This document shows positions 9,289 through 18,204 of a stretch of DNA of 48,962 nucleotides, in pieces. The notes under the pieces were generated by a model. The model searched no databases and was not told the origin of the DNA. It saw only the letters and a program-made list of their open reading frames with translations. Each line of letters starts with the position of its first letter. Within the stretch, counting starts at the first letter, position 1. This DNA comes from Opitutaceae bacterium (lineage in GTDB: Bacteria; Verrucomicrobiota; Verrucomicrobiia; Opitutales; Opitutaceae): the NCBI GenBank assembly GCA_002694885.1, contig NZNM01000116.1:1-48962 (forward strand), read 5' to 3'. Made by a program: the position numbers and the translations under genes.

Positions 9289-9415
9289 AGCTCGGGGCGA
9301 CGCTTGGATAGATTCTAAGCGAAAAAGCGCCCCAGCTTTTGCCAAAGCAGCGGGCCAAACGAATTTCCCTCCCATCCCTATATGGCCCGCTTTTTTTAAA
9401 AGCGGGTCTTTTTTT
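9289..9415 (+). ncRNA. Putative structured RNA with overlapping terminators
   Basis: Nested perfect complements can be drawn. An outer stem pairs AGCT (9289-9292) and GGGGCG (9294-9299) with CGCCCC (9328-9333) and AGCT. An inner stem pairs CGCTT (9301-9305) with AAGCG (9317-9321). It is followed by GCGGGCC (9350-9356) pairing with GGCCCGC (9384-9390) and a T-run, and by a second, mutually exclusive hairpin. It matches no RNA family I can name. It may be a small RNA or a leader of the now broken ABC gene downstream. Confidence 0.4.
9386..9415 (+). terminator. Rho-independent terminator
   Basis: The arms CCCGCTTTT (9386-9394) and AAAAGCGGG (9398-9406) are perfect complements around a 3-base loop, and TCTTTTTTT follows. 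The left arm overlaps the right arm of another hairpin (GCGGGCC/GGCCCGC, 9350-9390) that also ends in a T-run. The orientation is rightward. No rightward protein gene lies directly upstream, because gluQ is on the other strand. Confidence 0.75.
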
Positions 9416-9516
9416 GGTCCATTCCACCAGAAAACCAACTCTTACCAACGCCTAGATAGGCCATTAACCAAACGTCCAAAACAGGAGAACCGAGCTCCAA
9501 AACTTCGGCCTTTCAG

Positions 9517-10132
9517 CTCATCTGGAGATTGCTAAAGGAAGAGCGTGGTCGCTATTCGCTCGCGACCCTATCCCTTCTTCTCGCCACGTTGTTCGAATTT
9601 TTCGTTCCTCTAGTCGGTAGCGCTACCGTCTACTATGTACTCGATCCCAACTACGAGCAATCCAATTCGCTACGGAAATCTGCAGGCTAGCGATAGCGAA
9701 ATTGAGTCGGTAGCGGAGATCGTCAACGGACACGAGTTCATAACGAACCTAACCGATGGATACGATACAAAAATAGGCGAAGGTGGAGCCCGGCTTTCGA
9801 CCGAAGAACGCCAATTGATTTCCTTCGCTCGGGCTCTAATTGCCAATCCTCAAATCTTTATCATGGATGAAGCTACCTCTTCTCTAGACACGGAGACGGA
9901 AGCGATCATCCAATCCAGCATGCAAAAGATCTTCGACGGGCGGATCAGTTTCGTTATCGCTCATCGCCTTTCGACAATCCGCTCGGCAGACCGAATCCTC
10001 TACATCGGGAAGGGTCGCATCGTGGAAAGCGGAAATCATACTGAGCTCATGGAAAAGCGTGGACGCTATCACCGCCTCTATCTCAAGCAATTCCGCCGAG
10101 AACAGTTCAATCGGGAATTGGAAGCGGGCTGA
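9517..10132 (+). pseudogene. ABC exporter (fused membrane-ATPase type) with a large internal deletion
   Basis: From 9517 one frame reads like the first membrane helix of an ABC exporter (LIWRLLKEERGRYS, then ATLFEFFVPLVGSA) and stops at TAG 9688-9690. A second frame, open from before 9664, reads IRYGNLQASDSEIES, the signature LSTEERQLISFARAL, Walker B IFIMDEATSSLD and the H-loop AHRLSTIRSADRI, and ends at 10132. Most of the membrane domain and Walker A are missing, so roughly two thirds of a ~600-aa exporter has been deleted with a frame change at about 9650-9680. No ATP hydrolysis is expected without the P-loop. No clear start codon is seen before 9517. Confidence 0.8.
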
Positions 10133-10173
10133 GGAATCGCTAGATAATGTAGACGCGATCGACGTCTGTAAGA

Positions 10174-10233
10174 GCGGCTTTATGCCGCGATAGGCCATAC
10201 AGTCTTGCTAATATCGCGCTCCCGCAGAGCGCG
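10174..10233. repeat. Two hairpins between convergent genes
   Basis: GCGGC-TTTAT-GCCGC at 10174-10188 and CGCGCTC-CCGCA-GAGCGCG at 10215-10233 are perfect inverted repeats. They lie between the ends of the ABC remnant and the large minus-strand gene. No T-run follows either one, so they look like intergenic palindromes rather than classic terminators. Confidence 0.45.
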
Positions 10234-10259
10234 GGACGCTCCAACAAGCCTATAACTGT

Positions 10260-13200
10260 CTACTCATACAAGCTCGGGTCCACGCCCAAACAGCCATCGA
10301 GCTTTTTTCTGTATTCGTCCGAGCGGAAGGTTTGCAATCGTCTCTCTATTCGACGGCGAAGCGCGTCTTCATCGATTCGCTCGCCCATGCCAGCATTGAT
10401 GTCTCGCCCAAGGAAACTCTCCAAGTACTTCTCATGCCGCTCCCATAAGGTGATGTCCACTTTCTGCTTGGCATCCAGTCGCTCGCGATACCAGTCGCTG
10501 GCTTCGAGCGACTCCAAGGTGAAGATCTTGCGAAACTCTGGGGCGCGATAGCTCATGCCTTCGTATTCACCGTGAGCCATCACGTTGAGGATTGCTTTTA
10601 ATGGCGGACAGGCCGCATCGATCGAACCGTCCTGGAAATAATTCAAGGCTACGCGTCGCTGAGTTTCCACAATGTTGCCGATACCGTCCACGTAGGTCTC
10701 GAGATCCTGGGTTTCTGGCTTGAGAATGAACTCGGGAAACACGGATTGCGGATTACTGAAGATGCGTCCTCCAAACTCTTGAATAAAGGCGGCTGTAATA
10801 CGATAGCCCAACCGGGACGCTTCCACATTCTTACCTTCGTGCTCGAAATCCTCGCAAGCCTCCAAATATCCGTTTTCGATCATGTAAGCGGCCTTTCGCT
10901 CGTGCGGACGCATCCGGCACCAGAGTTCTGGAACCAGCAAACTGATATCGTGATCGCATCGAAACTTCGGACCCACGCAACCTGCAGAAGAGGTAAAGCT
11001 CTCGTAACCACTAACCAGATACGAGACTAGCGCATTATTGAGGTCCACAATCGGCAGAAGCATATTGAAAGGGCCTTTTGTCAAAGCCCCTTCCGAACCG
11101 GCTCCCGTTGTTGAAGGCGATTTACCAGTTAGGCTAGCAATGAAATCCATGAATAGCTCCGGCAGTTCCTGGTAGTGGATTGGGTTATACACCGCAAGGG
11201 CTCGAATACCTTCAGATGGAGGATTGTTCCGCCTTCCAGGCAAGACGGCATTCACGGGGAAGGGAGGGTTCTTACTTTCATCCATTCTCCGGTACAGACG
11301 GGCGCCTATCTTGGCGATGTAGGTCGAACGGCCATCTTCCATATCCAAGCGATTCTGCAAGTAGCGCGGATTCTTGGAGGGTTTGCCTTCCCAAATTCTT
11401 GGCTCGGAAGAAGAAACGGCGAAGTCCGGTTTTTCCGAGCGATTATACTCTTTAAGGACCTGCTGCATCGGCTCCGTGAAATTGCCGAATCGAATCGCGT
11501 CTTTCTCAATCGCCTGAGTCTGCTCACGCGCGAGGGGCTCGTAATTAGAGAAGAACAGTCCGTTACGGGAGAAGTCGTTCTCGGTAGTCTTATCGTAGCC
11601 TCGATGAATCGCTTCATCCGGCCGCTGGAACAGTCGGTATTCGCAATTGAGAATAAACTTAAGCGACTTGTCTGTCTCCACCCCTGAATCGAGTCCGACA
11701 ACATGGGAGGCCGGCACGATTACGGAAGCGGAAATATCATCTTCAGTTTGGATTTTCACCGCAGGGTAAAAATCTTTTCGCAGACTGAATACCCGCCAGG
11801 AACCATCTTCGGCGAATCCGACACGCAAATACTGGCTCAGCAGCTTTTGATCCCGGTACTTAAGCTCGTTGCCCGGCTTACCGTTGACCACATCCACGCT
11901 GAATCGATCTCTCCAGCCTTCGCCCCAGTCCGGCTTGTAGAACCGCTTAACAACCAGCACAATGTCAATAATGTAGCCGGGGGTTGATTCCAGCCAGCCA
12001 TTGTACTCATCACTGTATTCAGGAGACGGCGACATTAACTTAATAACCGACCCGAGCGATCGCCTGTCACTCAAAATAGACCGGCCTTTGGGCCGGTTTC
12101 GGCTTTCATCGCGAAACCGATTTCCATACTCCTTGCTGACGATCTCTTCGACTTTATCAAAATCGCTTTTAATGTCGGCAGTAAAGACGGGTCCCGCCAC
12201 AATTGCATCCGCGAGCGACTTGGAAATCTCCGACTTGCCACCTCCCGACACGGTACAAGGTTTGTGACAATAGGTGCCTACTGCTCCCGTTCCCACCAGT
12301 CTCCAACGCCTTCCCTGCATCGGTCGCACCATCTGCACCTTGTAGCCCGATGGCAGGATGTAAGTCACGTCAGGCTGCAGGTTCAATGTCTTAGCCTCTC
12401 CGTTCTTTTCCCACTTGATCACCTGATCATGCAGGGAAATATGGGACCCGGCAGGAATATAGATAACATCCTCGTAGGTTTTGTCTATCGCGTATCCATC
12501 TTCTTGAATATCGATTTCCCCGTCGAGAATATCAACCGTCTCTTCGAAGCTATGGTCCACTTCCTTGATGTAGCGGCTCAATCTAAAGTCTTCTCCAAGG
12601 TCGTAGCTCGCGAATGCTAAAGCTCCTCCGGCATGCTCTTCTTCAACGTTGCCGAGTAGATTGGCAGCATAGGACAACTGAGTCTTCACCTCTTTCTTGC
12701 AGTAGCCATAGTAGTTGTCCGCGATAATCGTAACCACTACTCCGCTACTGTCCCGAGAAGTCACTTTGAAGGCTCCGCCGTCATTGTATAGCTCGTCCTC
12801 AGTCTCCCAACACATGCCGTCGCGCTTCTGACGATCGGTGGCGTCATCAACGTGAGGCAAGCCCAGCTCTTTCTTGGTAAAGGTGATCAGATGCGGAGCC
12901 AGGATAACGCACCCGGTATGGCCCGACCAATGCTTAACATCCAATCCACTGTCGTTTTCTGCCAAATACGGATCTCCTGCATTCCCGAAAATGCTTTCCA
13001 CGAAATCCAGATTACTCGTCAGATTCCCCGGCGCGAAAAACCGAACTTCCGTCCGCTTCTCTTCCGTTACGCCTTCAACCGCAGGCTGGACAACCGGGCG
13101 CAGCAGTAGGGATACGAAAAGCCGCGCTTTTTCTTCTTGGGTCGATGTGAAAGGCAGTTCCAGCAAATCATCGGGCGGATTCAGAGCTCGCTCGAGAAGC

Positions 13201-13730
13201 TTAGCAAACGTCGGGAGCGGCACCGCCTTTTTATCCGCAGGAATCGGAAGACCTCCCTCGGCAATGTGAAATACACCCTTAGTCGTGCGACGATCACTCG
13301 CCGGGTTGTTGAGCACCCCTTGCTTGACGCGAAAGCTGCTTACGATGTTGGACTTGAAAGAATCCGAGTCAGGCGGCAACGAGAGCGCCCTAGCCATGCC
13401 ATGGCGCTCTAGTATGAGAATGTTGGTGGGCACCCATATTCTGTCGGGCGTGTCCAGATCCTTGAATAGCCGAACCACATAGTCCTGGATTCGCTGATCC
13501 ACAGGGGATAAGTGCTCTCGAAGCAAACGATTCTTCTCCGCCACGCTTTGCAGCAACGAACTGCCCATCTGCAGGAATGGATAATCCTTCTCGTCGCCGA
13601 ATATCGGGTAGCCCCGCGATCTCAGCTTCATGTTAAGAAATTCGACCAGCGACGCCTCGTCATACGAATTCTCTCCAGTTTCCATATCGAAACCGATACG
13701 GGTTTTCAAATTGCTCCAGTCGTTGTTCAT
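10260..13730 (-). CDS. Probable PPi-type phosphoenolpyruvate carboxykinase
   Basis: The 1156-aa protein has no signal peptide or membrane segment. Its length fits the PPi-dependent PEPCKs described from Propionibacterium and Entamoeba (about 1150 aa), which are unrelated in length to the ATP (~540) or GTP (~600) enzymes. Visible blocks that I associate with this family are YKVQMVRPMQGRRWRLVGT and the glycine-rich CTVSGGGKSEISKSL at about residues 490-505, plus CRMRPHERKAAYMIENGYL near the C-terminus. The enzyme interconverts PEP, CO2 and Pi with oxaloacetate and PPi in the cytoplasm. The assignment rests on motif memory and length, so it is moderate. It stands alone, convergent to the ABC remnant, starting at the ATG at 13730. 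Confidence 0.55.
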   Translation of the reverse strand: MNNDWSNLKTRIGFDMETGENSYDEASLVEFLNMKLRSRGYPIFGDEKDYPFLQMGSSLLQSVAEKNRLLREHLSPVDQRIQDYVVRLFKDLDTPDRIWVPTNILILERHGMARALSLPPDSDSFKSNIVSSFRVKQGVLNNPASDRRTTKGVFHIAEGGLPIPADKKAVPLPTFAKLLERALNPPDDLLELPFTSTQEEKARLFVSLLLRPVVQPAVEGVTEEKRTEVRFFAPGNLTSNLDFVESIFGNAGDPYLAENDSGLDVKHWSGHTGCVILAPHLITFTKKELGLPHVDDATDRQKRDGMCWETEDELYNDGGAFKVTSRDSSGVVVTIIADNYYGYCKKEVKTQLSYAANLLGNVEEEHAGGALAFASYDLGEDFRLSRYIKEVDHSFEETVDILDGEIDIQEDGYAIDKTYEDVIYIPAGSHISLHDQVIKWEKNGEAKTLNLQPDVTYILPSGYKVQMVRPMQGRRWRLVGTGAVGTYCHKPCTVSGGGKSEISKSLADAIVAGPVFTADIKSDFDKVEEIVSKEYGNRFRDESRNRPKGRSILSDRRSLGSVIKLMSPSPEYSDEYNGWLESTPGYIIDIVLVVKRFYKPDWGEGWRDRFSVDVVNGKPGNELKYRDQKLLSQYLRVGFAEDGSWRVFSLRKDFYPAVKIQTEDDISASVIVPASHVVGLDSGVETDKSLKFILNCEYRLFQRPDEAIHRGYDKTTENDFSRNGLFFSNYEPLAREQTQAIEKDAIRFGNFTEPMQQVLKEYNRSEKPDFAVSSSEPRIWEGKPSKNPRYLQNRLDMEDGRSTYIAKIGARLYRRMDESKNPPFPVNAVLPGRRNNPPSEGIRALAVYNPIHYQELPELFMDFIASLTGKSPSTTGAGSEGALTKGPFNMLLPIVDLNNALVSYLVSGYESFTSSAGCVGPKFRCDHDISLLVPELWCRMRPHERKAAYMIENGYLEACEDFEHEGKNVEASRLGYRITAAFIQEFGGRIFSNPQSVFPEFILKPETQDLETYVDGIGNIVETQRRVALNYFQDGSIDAACPPLKAILNVMAHGEYEGMSYRAPEFRKIFTLESLEASDWYRERLDAKQKVDITLWERHEKYLESFLGRDINAGMGERIDEDALRRRIERRLQTFRSDEYRKKLDGCLGVDPSLYE

Positions 13731-13922
13731 TGAGGAAAAATAATAATCGAGGACCTAGAAACTAGGATAACGCGATATTCGCGCCAACCTTCAAGCTTGA
13801 AGCGGATTCGCTCGAGGAATCTACAAATTTGGCGCTATTCAGGAGGCTTCCAACAAGAAACCGGACGATGCGACTTAATGAGAACCCATTCAAGCGCTCA
13901 AAATTAGGCAGAAAGTCGCCAA

Positions 13923-14039
13923 GGTAGGGCTGACAGCGTGTCGGGCGTAGTACCTCAATCGCGGTACGAAGACTGATCCTCAGTCAGCCGCTCAGGAAGA
14001 CAGTTGCAATTCGGCTGACTGAGGACAGTCAGCCCTACC
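13923..14039. repeat. Nested inverted-repeat element
   Basis: The outer arms GGTAGGGCTGAC (13923-13934) and GTCAGCCCTACC (14028-14039) are perfect complements. Inside them a second pair, CCTCAGTCAGCCG (13978-13990) and CGGCTGACTGAGG (14012-14024), is also perfect. The surrounding 13731-14143 interval holds no gene. AGACAGGCAAAATGCCT and CAGGCTTCCAGCCTG further right are additional short palindromes. This looks like a REP/MITE-like intergenic element that could fold into a long cruciform. Confidence 0.65.
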
Positions 14040-14143
14040 ATAAAATAACCAGGGTAAAAAAGTGGAGCTCGATGGTAGTTCGAAAGAGTAGCGCAGGCTT
14101 CCAGCCTGTGTTTAGACAGGCAAAATGCCTTGCCTACCCCCAG

Positions 14144-14989
14144 TCAGCCAGCCCCAACAATCGTAGGCATTTTGGGAACCGCCTCTAGAAGCCGTTGCGT
14201 GTAGGGATGCTTCGGAGCCTGGTAGAGCTGATCCGTTGGCCCTTGCTCAACGATTTCGCCCAATTCCATGACCAAGGCATCGTCGCAAATGTGCTCCACC
14301 ACGGCCAGATCGTGGGCTATGAATAGATAAGTTATCCCCAGTTCTTCCTGCAGATCCTGGAGAAGATTAACGATCTGAGCTTGGACACTAACATCCAAGG
14401 CGCTGACGCATTCGTCGCAGATGATGAATTCAGGCTTGGAGCTCAATGCTCGGGCCACGCAAATCCGTTGGCGCTGTCCTCCGCTAAATTGATGCGGATA
14501 GCGATTCATCGAATCCGCGGGAAGCCCAACTTTCACTAAAAGTTCGGCAACCCGATCTTCGCGATCCTGCTTGCTCATTTCCGTAGCGTGCACCTTGAGA
14601 GGTTCGGCCACGATCGAAGCGATCGAATGGCGGGGATTCATGGAAGCGTAGGGATCCTGGAAAATAGTTTGAATACGCTTCCGGTAGGGCATGAACGCCC
14701 GCTCGTCCAAACTCGTTAACTCGTTGCCATCATACCTAATCGATCCGGCCCCGATTGGAGCCAAGCGGAGAATGGCCTTTCCGATAGTGCTTTTCCCACT
14801 ACCACTCTCTCCAACGAGGCCCATAGTCGTTCCCTTGCGAACATCGAAAGAGACGCTTTTCACGGCACGGATAAATTCCGTTCGCTTGATGAATGCGCCG
14901 CGTCGCGCCTCGTAGGTGACACTCAATCCATCAACCTCCAGCAATGGATTTCCAGAACCTTTTAATTCACCACTCATTCGCTTCCCCAC
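14144..14989 (-). CDS. Peptide/nickel-type ABC transporter ATP-binding protein (OppF/DppF-like)
   Basis: The 281-aa protein has Walker A GESGSGKST (about 59-67), Q-loop TIFQDPYASMNPR, signature FSGGQRQR, a Walker B region reading FIICDECVSALD, and an H-loop AHD. The C-terminal HPYTQRLLEAVP segment is typical of the oligopeptide/dipeptide import subfamily. It should power a two-ATPase importer together with the upstream DppD-like subunit, 46 bp away on the same strand. No permease or substrate-binding protein is encoded beside them, so the cargo is unknown. FIICDECVSALD has Cys-Asp-Glu-Cys at Walker B, which retains the Asp-Glu pair needed for catalysis. Confidence 0.9.
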   Translation of the reverse strand: MGKRMSGELKGSGNPLLEVDGLSVTYEARRGAFIKRTEFIRAVKSVSFDVRKGTTMGLVGESGSGKSTIGKAILRLAPIGAGSIRYDGNELTSLDERAFMPYRKRIQTIFQDPYASMNPRHSIASIVAEPLKVHATEMSKQDREDRVAELLVKVGLPADSMNRYPHQFSGGQRQRICVARALSSKPEFIICDECVSALDVSVQAQIVNLLQDLQEELGITYLFIAHDLAVVEHICDDALVMELGEIVEQGPTDQLYQAPKHPYTQRLLEAVPKMPTIVGAG

Positions 14990-15035
14990 TCATTAAAATT
15001 TTCTAAACGCTGACAGCCAATCGCTAAACGCTATA

Positions 15036-15860
15036 TCACAACTCAGCGTAATCCACCACTGGCAATCTTTCCCGTTTGGCTCCCATTTTCGGAATGCATT
15101 TTATCAAAGCCTGCGTGTAGGGATGCTCTGGATGCGCCAGTACCTTTTCAGCAGGCCCTGCCTCGACGATCTCGCCCCGAAACATGACCGCAATATCGTC
15201 TGCGAACTCATCGACGATACCGAAATTGTGGGTAATTAGGATAATCGACATTTCCAGCCGGCGCCGCAATTCCCTGAGAAGATTGATGATCTGGGTCTCG
15301 ATTGTTACGTCCAAAGCCGTAGTCGGCTCGTCCGCGACTAGGATGTTTGGGCGACAGGCCAGAGCAATGGCGATCATCACCCGCTGTTTCATGCCGCCAC
15401 TCATTTGGTGAGGGTAGTCCTCGGCTCGATTCTCCGGATCCCTTATGCCCACTTGATCTAGCAGGTGAATGACCTCTTTGCCAATATCCTCAACATCGTC
15501 CCGGTGATACTTGAGGGCCTCGGCTATTTGACTTCCTACCGTGAAATAGGGATTCAATGACGTCGATGGCTCCTGGAAAATATATGCGATCTCCTTGCCC
15601 CGAACGCCTCGCATTTCCTTTTCCGGCAAATCCAGCAGGCTTCTGCCGTTCAGTCTGGCTGCTCCCGAAACCTGGCACTGCGGTTCGGGCGGTAGTAGCT
15701 TCGTTAGAGCCATCGATGTCACGCTTTTCCCGCTGCCGCTCTCGCCGACAATGGCCAGCGTCTTACCCTTCTCCAAACTGAAAGAGATGCCTTTCACCGC
15801 TTCGTTGACCCCATCGCGGGAATGGAAGGACACGTTGAGATTCTCGACTTCAAGCAGCAT
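15036..15860 (-). CDS. Peptide/nickel-type ABC transporter ATP-binding protein (OppD/DppD-like)
   Basis: The ATPase has Walker A GESGSGKSV, Q-loop IFQEPSTSLNP, signature MSGGMKQR, Walker B ILVADEPTTALD and the C-terminal HPEHPYTQALIKCIP of OppD-type subunits. The ATG at 15860 is preferred because the family usually begins right at LLEVENLNVSF. In-frame starts at 15890 and 15944 add residues with no family match. It forms an operon with the OppF-like gene. Both lack permease partners in the window. Together they could serve a transporter encoded elsewhere or be the remnant of a lost import system. Confidence 0.88.
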   Translation of the reverse strand: MLLEVENLNVSFHSRDGVNEAVKGISFSLEKGKTLAIVGESGSGKSVTSMALTKLLPPEPQCQVSGAARLNGRSLLDLPEKEMRGVRGKEIAYIFQEPSTSLNPYFTVGSQIAEALKYHRDDVEDIGKEVIHLLDQVGIRDPENRAEDYPHQMSGGMKQRVMIAIALACRPNILVADEPTTALDVTIETQIINLLRELRRRLEMSIILITHNFGIVDEFADDIAVMFRGEIVEAGPAEKVLAHPEHPYTQALIKCIPKMGAKRERLPVVDYAEL

Positions 15861-16083
15861 GAATTTGCCACTTAATCTGCTGATAACCATCGCTCCGCCA
15901 AGTGTAAAAAGCGATCGTCTCGCCGTGAGTGTTTTAGACCACACTCGAAATTACTCATGAGTATTCTAGAGTTCATCAAGCATCGTTGGTGAACTCTCAA
16001 CTCGCGCGTGCATCAACAACCCGCATTTTTCCTTGCTCGAGAAACGGAAATCCTGTTCCTTCCCCCTCCCTTCATTACTGAAT

Positions 16084-16168
16084 GCTCAGGTGGTGAAATT
16101 GGTAGACACGCTGTCTTCAGGCGGCAGTGCTTAACGGCATGGGGGTTCGAGTCCCCCCCTGAGCACCA
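16084..16168 (+). tRNA. tRNA-Leu (anticodon CAG), CCA encoded
   Basis: Acceptor arms GCTCAGG (16084-16090) and CCTGAGC (16158-16164) pair perfectly, with discriminator A and an encoded CCA (16166-16168). The anticodon stem CTGTC/GGCAG encloses the 7-base loop TTCAGGC, giving anticodon CAG. A long variable arm (TGCTTAACGGCA) and the T-arm GGGGGTTCGAGTCCCCC complete a class II tRNA of 85 nt. Confidence 0.95.
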
Positions 16169-16176
16169 ATAAAGTG

Positions 16177-16199
16177 AGACCGCTAACAGCGGTCTTTTT
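16177..16199 (+). terminator. Rho-independent terminator of the tRNA-Leu gene
   Basis: AGACCGCT (16177-16184) and AGCGGTCT (16188-16195) are perfect arms around AAC, with a T-run at 16194-16199. It lies 9 bases after the CCA end. Confidence 0.85.
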
Positions 16200-16679
16200 A
16201 TTGGTCGAATGGAGGGGGACGAGAGAGCCCGAGTGAGCAAAGCGATCGAGCCGAAGAGGCACGACGGAGCGCAGCGGAGATGAGTCCCGCCAAGGCGGGA
16301 GGACGCAGTCTTGAGCATAGCTCACAAATCCCCCCCATTTGCTACGCAAGTCTTCACGACGAATTCGCAAAGCTGCAAACTCCAGATTGATCAAGTCCAA
16401 TAAATAGCGTAAACCGACGGTCATTGTTTGTGTAAATCGGGAATTACGGTCCGGACTAACACACTTCCTGTAGCGATCATGAAACCAAGGCTGATGGGCG
16501 GGGCAGCCCTGCAGCGGCTTAACGAGTTCCCGATGTTAACGGTTCTCGTGAAACCTCTCAATCTTCGGTTCTGCACAGGAATTCATTTCGCCGCTTCTCT
16601 TTGTCGGCAAAACAGATCCAAGGTAATCTGGTATTGCCATCAAAGGAATAAGTATTTCATCGGATAATCTTCTGCAACA
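16200..16679. other. Long intergenic stretch, no gene recognised
   Basis: Neither strand shows a convincing reading frame. The minus-strand frames here partly translate the tRNA-Leu itself (an RGGLEPP-type artefact). A small hairpin CCCGCC-AA-GGCGGG occurs near 16287-16300. The stretch looks like decayed or non-coding DNA ahead of the broken DoxX gene. Confidence 0.45.
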
Positions 16680-17074
16680 ATGGGTCTGAGAAAATCCGTA
16701 TTTCGTATTGTCCTCGGGATATTCCTGTTACTCGCCAGGATTGCTCATCTCATTATTCCTGATGAATTTCTGGCTCAAGTGCCGTCCTGGCTGCCATTGG
16801 ACAGCTCCTTCGTCATCATAGCTTTCGGCATTGTAGAATCGTTTTAGGACTGGCCCTGGTTTTTCTGGGCAAACACCGCGCGCTAGTCGGCTGGATCGCG
16901 GCCGCCTTTTTTGTCGCCATATTTCCCGGTAATCTTTCCCAATACATGAATCAGGTCGACGCATTCGGTCTGACAACCGACAGCGCCCGTTTTACTCGTT
17001 TGTTCTTTCAGCCAGTTCTAATCATTTGGGCCCTCTGGACGACCGACGCTTGGACGGGCCTGTGCAATAAATAG
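16680..17074 (+). pseudogene. DoxX-like membrane protein with a one-base frameshift
   Basis: From the ATG at 16680 the frame encodes a small membrane protein (LGIFLLLARIAHLIIPDEF, VPSWLPLDSSF, then FGIVESF) and stops at TAG near 16845. One frame over, the text continues as LGLALVFLGKHRALVGW, FPGNLSQYMNQVDAFGL and FQPVLIIWALW to TAG 17072-17074. Adding one A after GTAGAA (about 16833-16840) would restore GIVEIVLGLAL, the pattern of DoxX/DoxD-family proteins. The gene is therefore either a very recent pseudogene or carries a sequencing indel. The remainder is intact: four predicted spans, about 130 aa. Confidence 0.75.
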
Positions 17075-17132
17075 ACGACTCGCTCGGATATGGTCTCGGT
17101 ATCCGTGGCGCAATCTATGCTGCTTCCGCAAT

Positions 17133-18086
17133 ATGCTCAAACGAGTCCTATTCCTTGTTCTGACTGTCGCAAGTACGTCAATTTTAAGCGCTCAAGCGCC
17201 AGAACCTCCAAATGGAGAAAAAGTCTCTATCGCAGTCGTCGGAGGTACGACTTTTGGCACACCAATCGAGTTCGCCAATGGGCTCGCCGATGACGAGGGC
17301 TCATTCTCCTTCGAGACAAAAGCTGGGCCGAGTCCAGTAGTTTACCGCAAGCGCTACAAAGGAGTTCCCTTCTACTACATCCCAATCTATGGATTCATGG
17401 ACAAGCCGGCGAATGAACCTGATGACATCTATCACGTACGGACATGGACGGCCCTCTATGAACTGGGTGTCACACACGCAGTTAGCGGCGCCACCTCAGG
17501 TGGCATCAATCCGGAAATGGATTTCGACGACATCGTCGTTATCGACGACTTTATCGAATGGCGAGCTGAAAGGCCCAACGATGTATTGACTGCTTCAGGA
17601 CACAGTCGCCCAGGGATTTTCCCCAATTTCGAAGTTCCGCTGAGCCCTTCAATTCGAGCTCTTCTCATCGACGAGGCCAAGAAGCGGAAATCCAAAACAG
17701 ACTACCAGGGAAAGATCCACGAAACCGGTACCTTTGTGCAGTTCGCTCCCTGACGTTTTGAAAGTCCAGCCGAGATTAGAGCGATGCGTACAATGGGCGG
17801 CGAACTAACCAGCATGAATCAAGCGACTTGCATCGTTTACGCCCGCCAGTTCGGTATCCGCTACGGATCGATTTGCTCGATATCGAATCCGGCTGTTGGA
17901 GTCCGCCCCTTCACATTCGCTCAAATGCAAACAAGCGTGCAGAAAATTGCCGCGTTCGCGATTCCAGTTGTGCTCGAAACCATAGCTCGGATCCCAAAGG
18001 AGGCAATGGAACCGGAGCCTAGTAGCACCGGAGACGCTTTCGAAGGAAACTACCTCGACCCCGAAGGAGAAACCAAAGATGGCTAG
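17133..18086 (+). pseudogene. Secreted MTAP/purine nucleoside phosphorylase-like gene interrupted by one in-frame TGA
   Basis: The frame starts with a signal peptide (MLKRVLFLVLTVASTSILSA) and continues as a type-2 nucleoside phosphorylase of the MTAP group: GGTTFGTPIEF, YGFMDKPANEPDDIYH and SGATSGGINPEMDFDDIVV. At codon 207 (17751-17753) a TGA stands where the family has Gly in GPRFxTPAEIR; after it the same frame reads RFESPAEIRAMR and runs to 18086. A single GGA-to-TGA change is enough. The base-binding site after the stop reads SISNPAVG, with Asn (codon 252) where MTAP has Asp, hinting at 6-oxopurine rather than adenine nucleosides. The export signal implies action in the periplasm. Readthrough cannot be excluded, but other genes here end at TGA normally. 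Confidence 0.8.
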
Positions 18087-18204
18087 TCTAACTAAAGGCG
18101 TCCGAAGAATAAGCTGGAGGTCCTACATACACCGAGATTTTGGACCTAGGCCGAAAGCTAAGCGGCCAGCCAAACTAACGGTAACTGAACAGTAGGTCGC
18201 AAAC

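Noticed and set aside
9256-9438. A minus-strand frame of 60 codons over the structured RNA
   Set aside because: Its codons lie in the hairpin arms and T-run, with no ribosome binding site or family match.
11175-11687. A 170-codon plus-strand frame inside the 1156-aa gene
   Set aside because: No family resemblance, and the opposite strand holds the better-supported coding frame.
10174-14143. CRISPR array from the many short palindromes
   Set aside because: The palindromes are not evenly spaced direct repeats and no cas gene is present.
16131-16424. A minus-strand frame of 97 codons ending in an RGGLEPPCR-like text
   Set aside because: It is a translation of the tRNA-Leu gene and its terminator region, a well-known false protein.
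17751-17753. Selenocysteine as an explanation of the in-frame TGA
   Set aside because: The position is a conserved glycine in the family, not a cysteine or redox site, and no SECIS-like hairpin is evident just after it.
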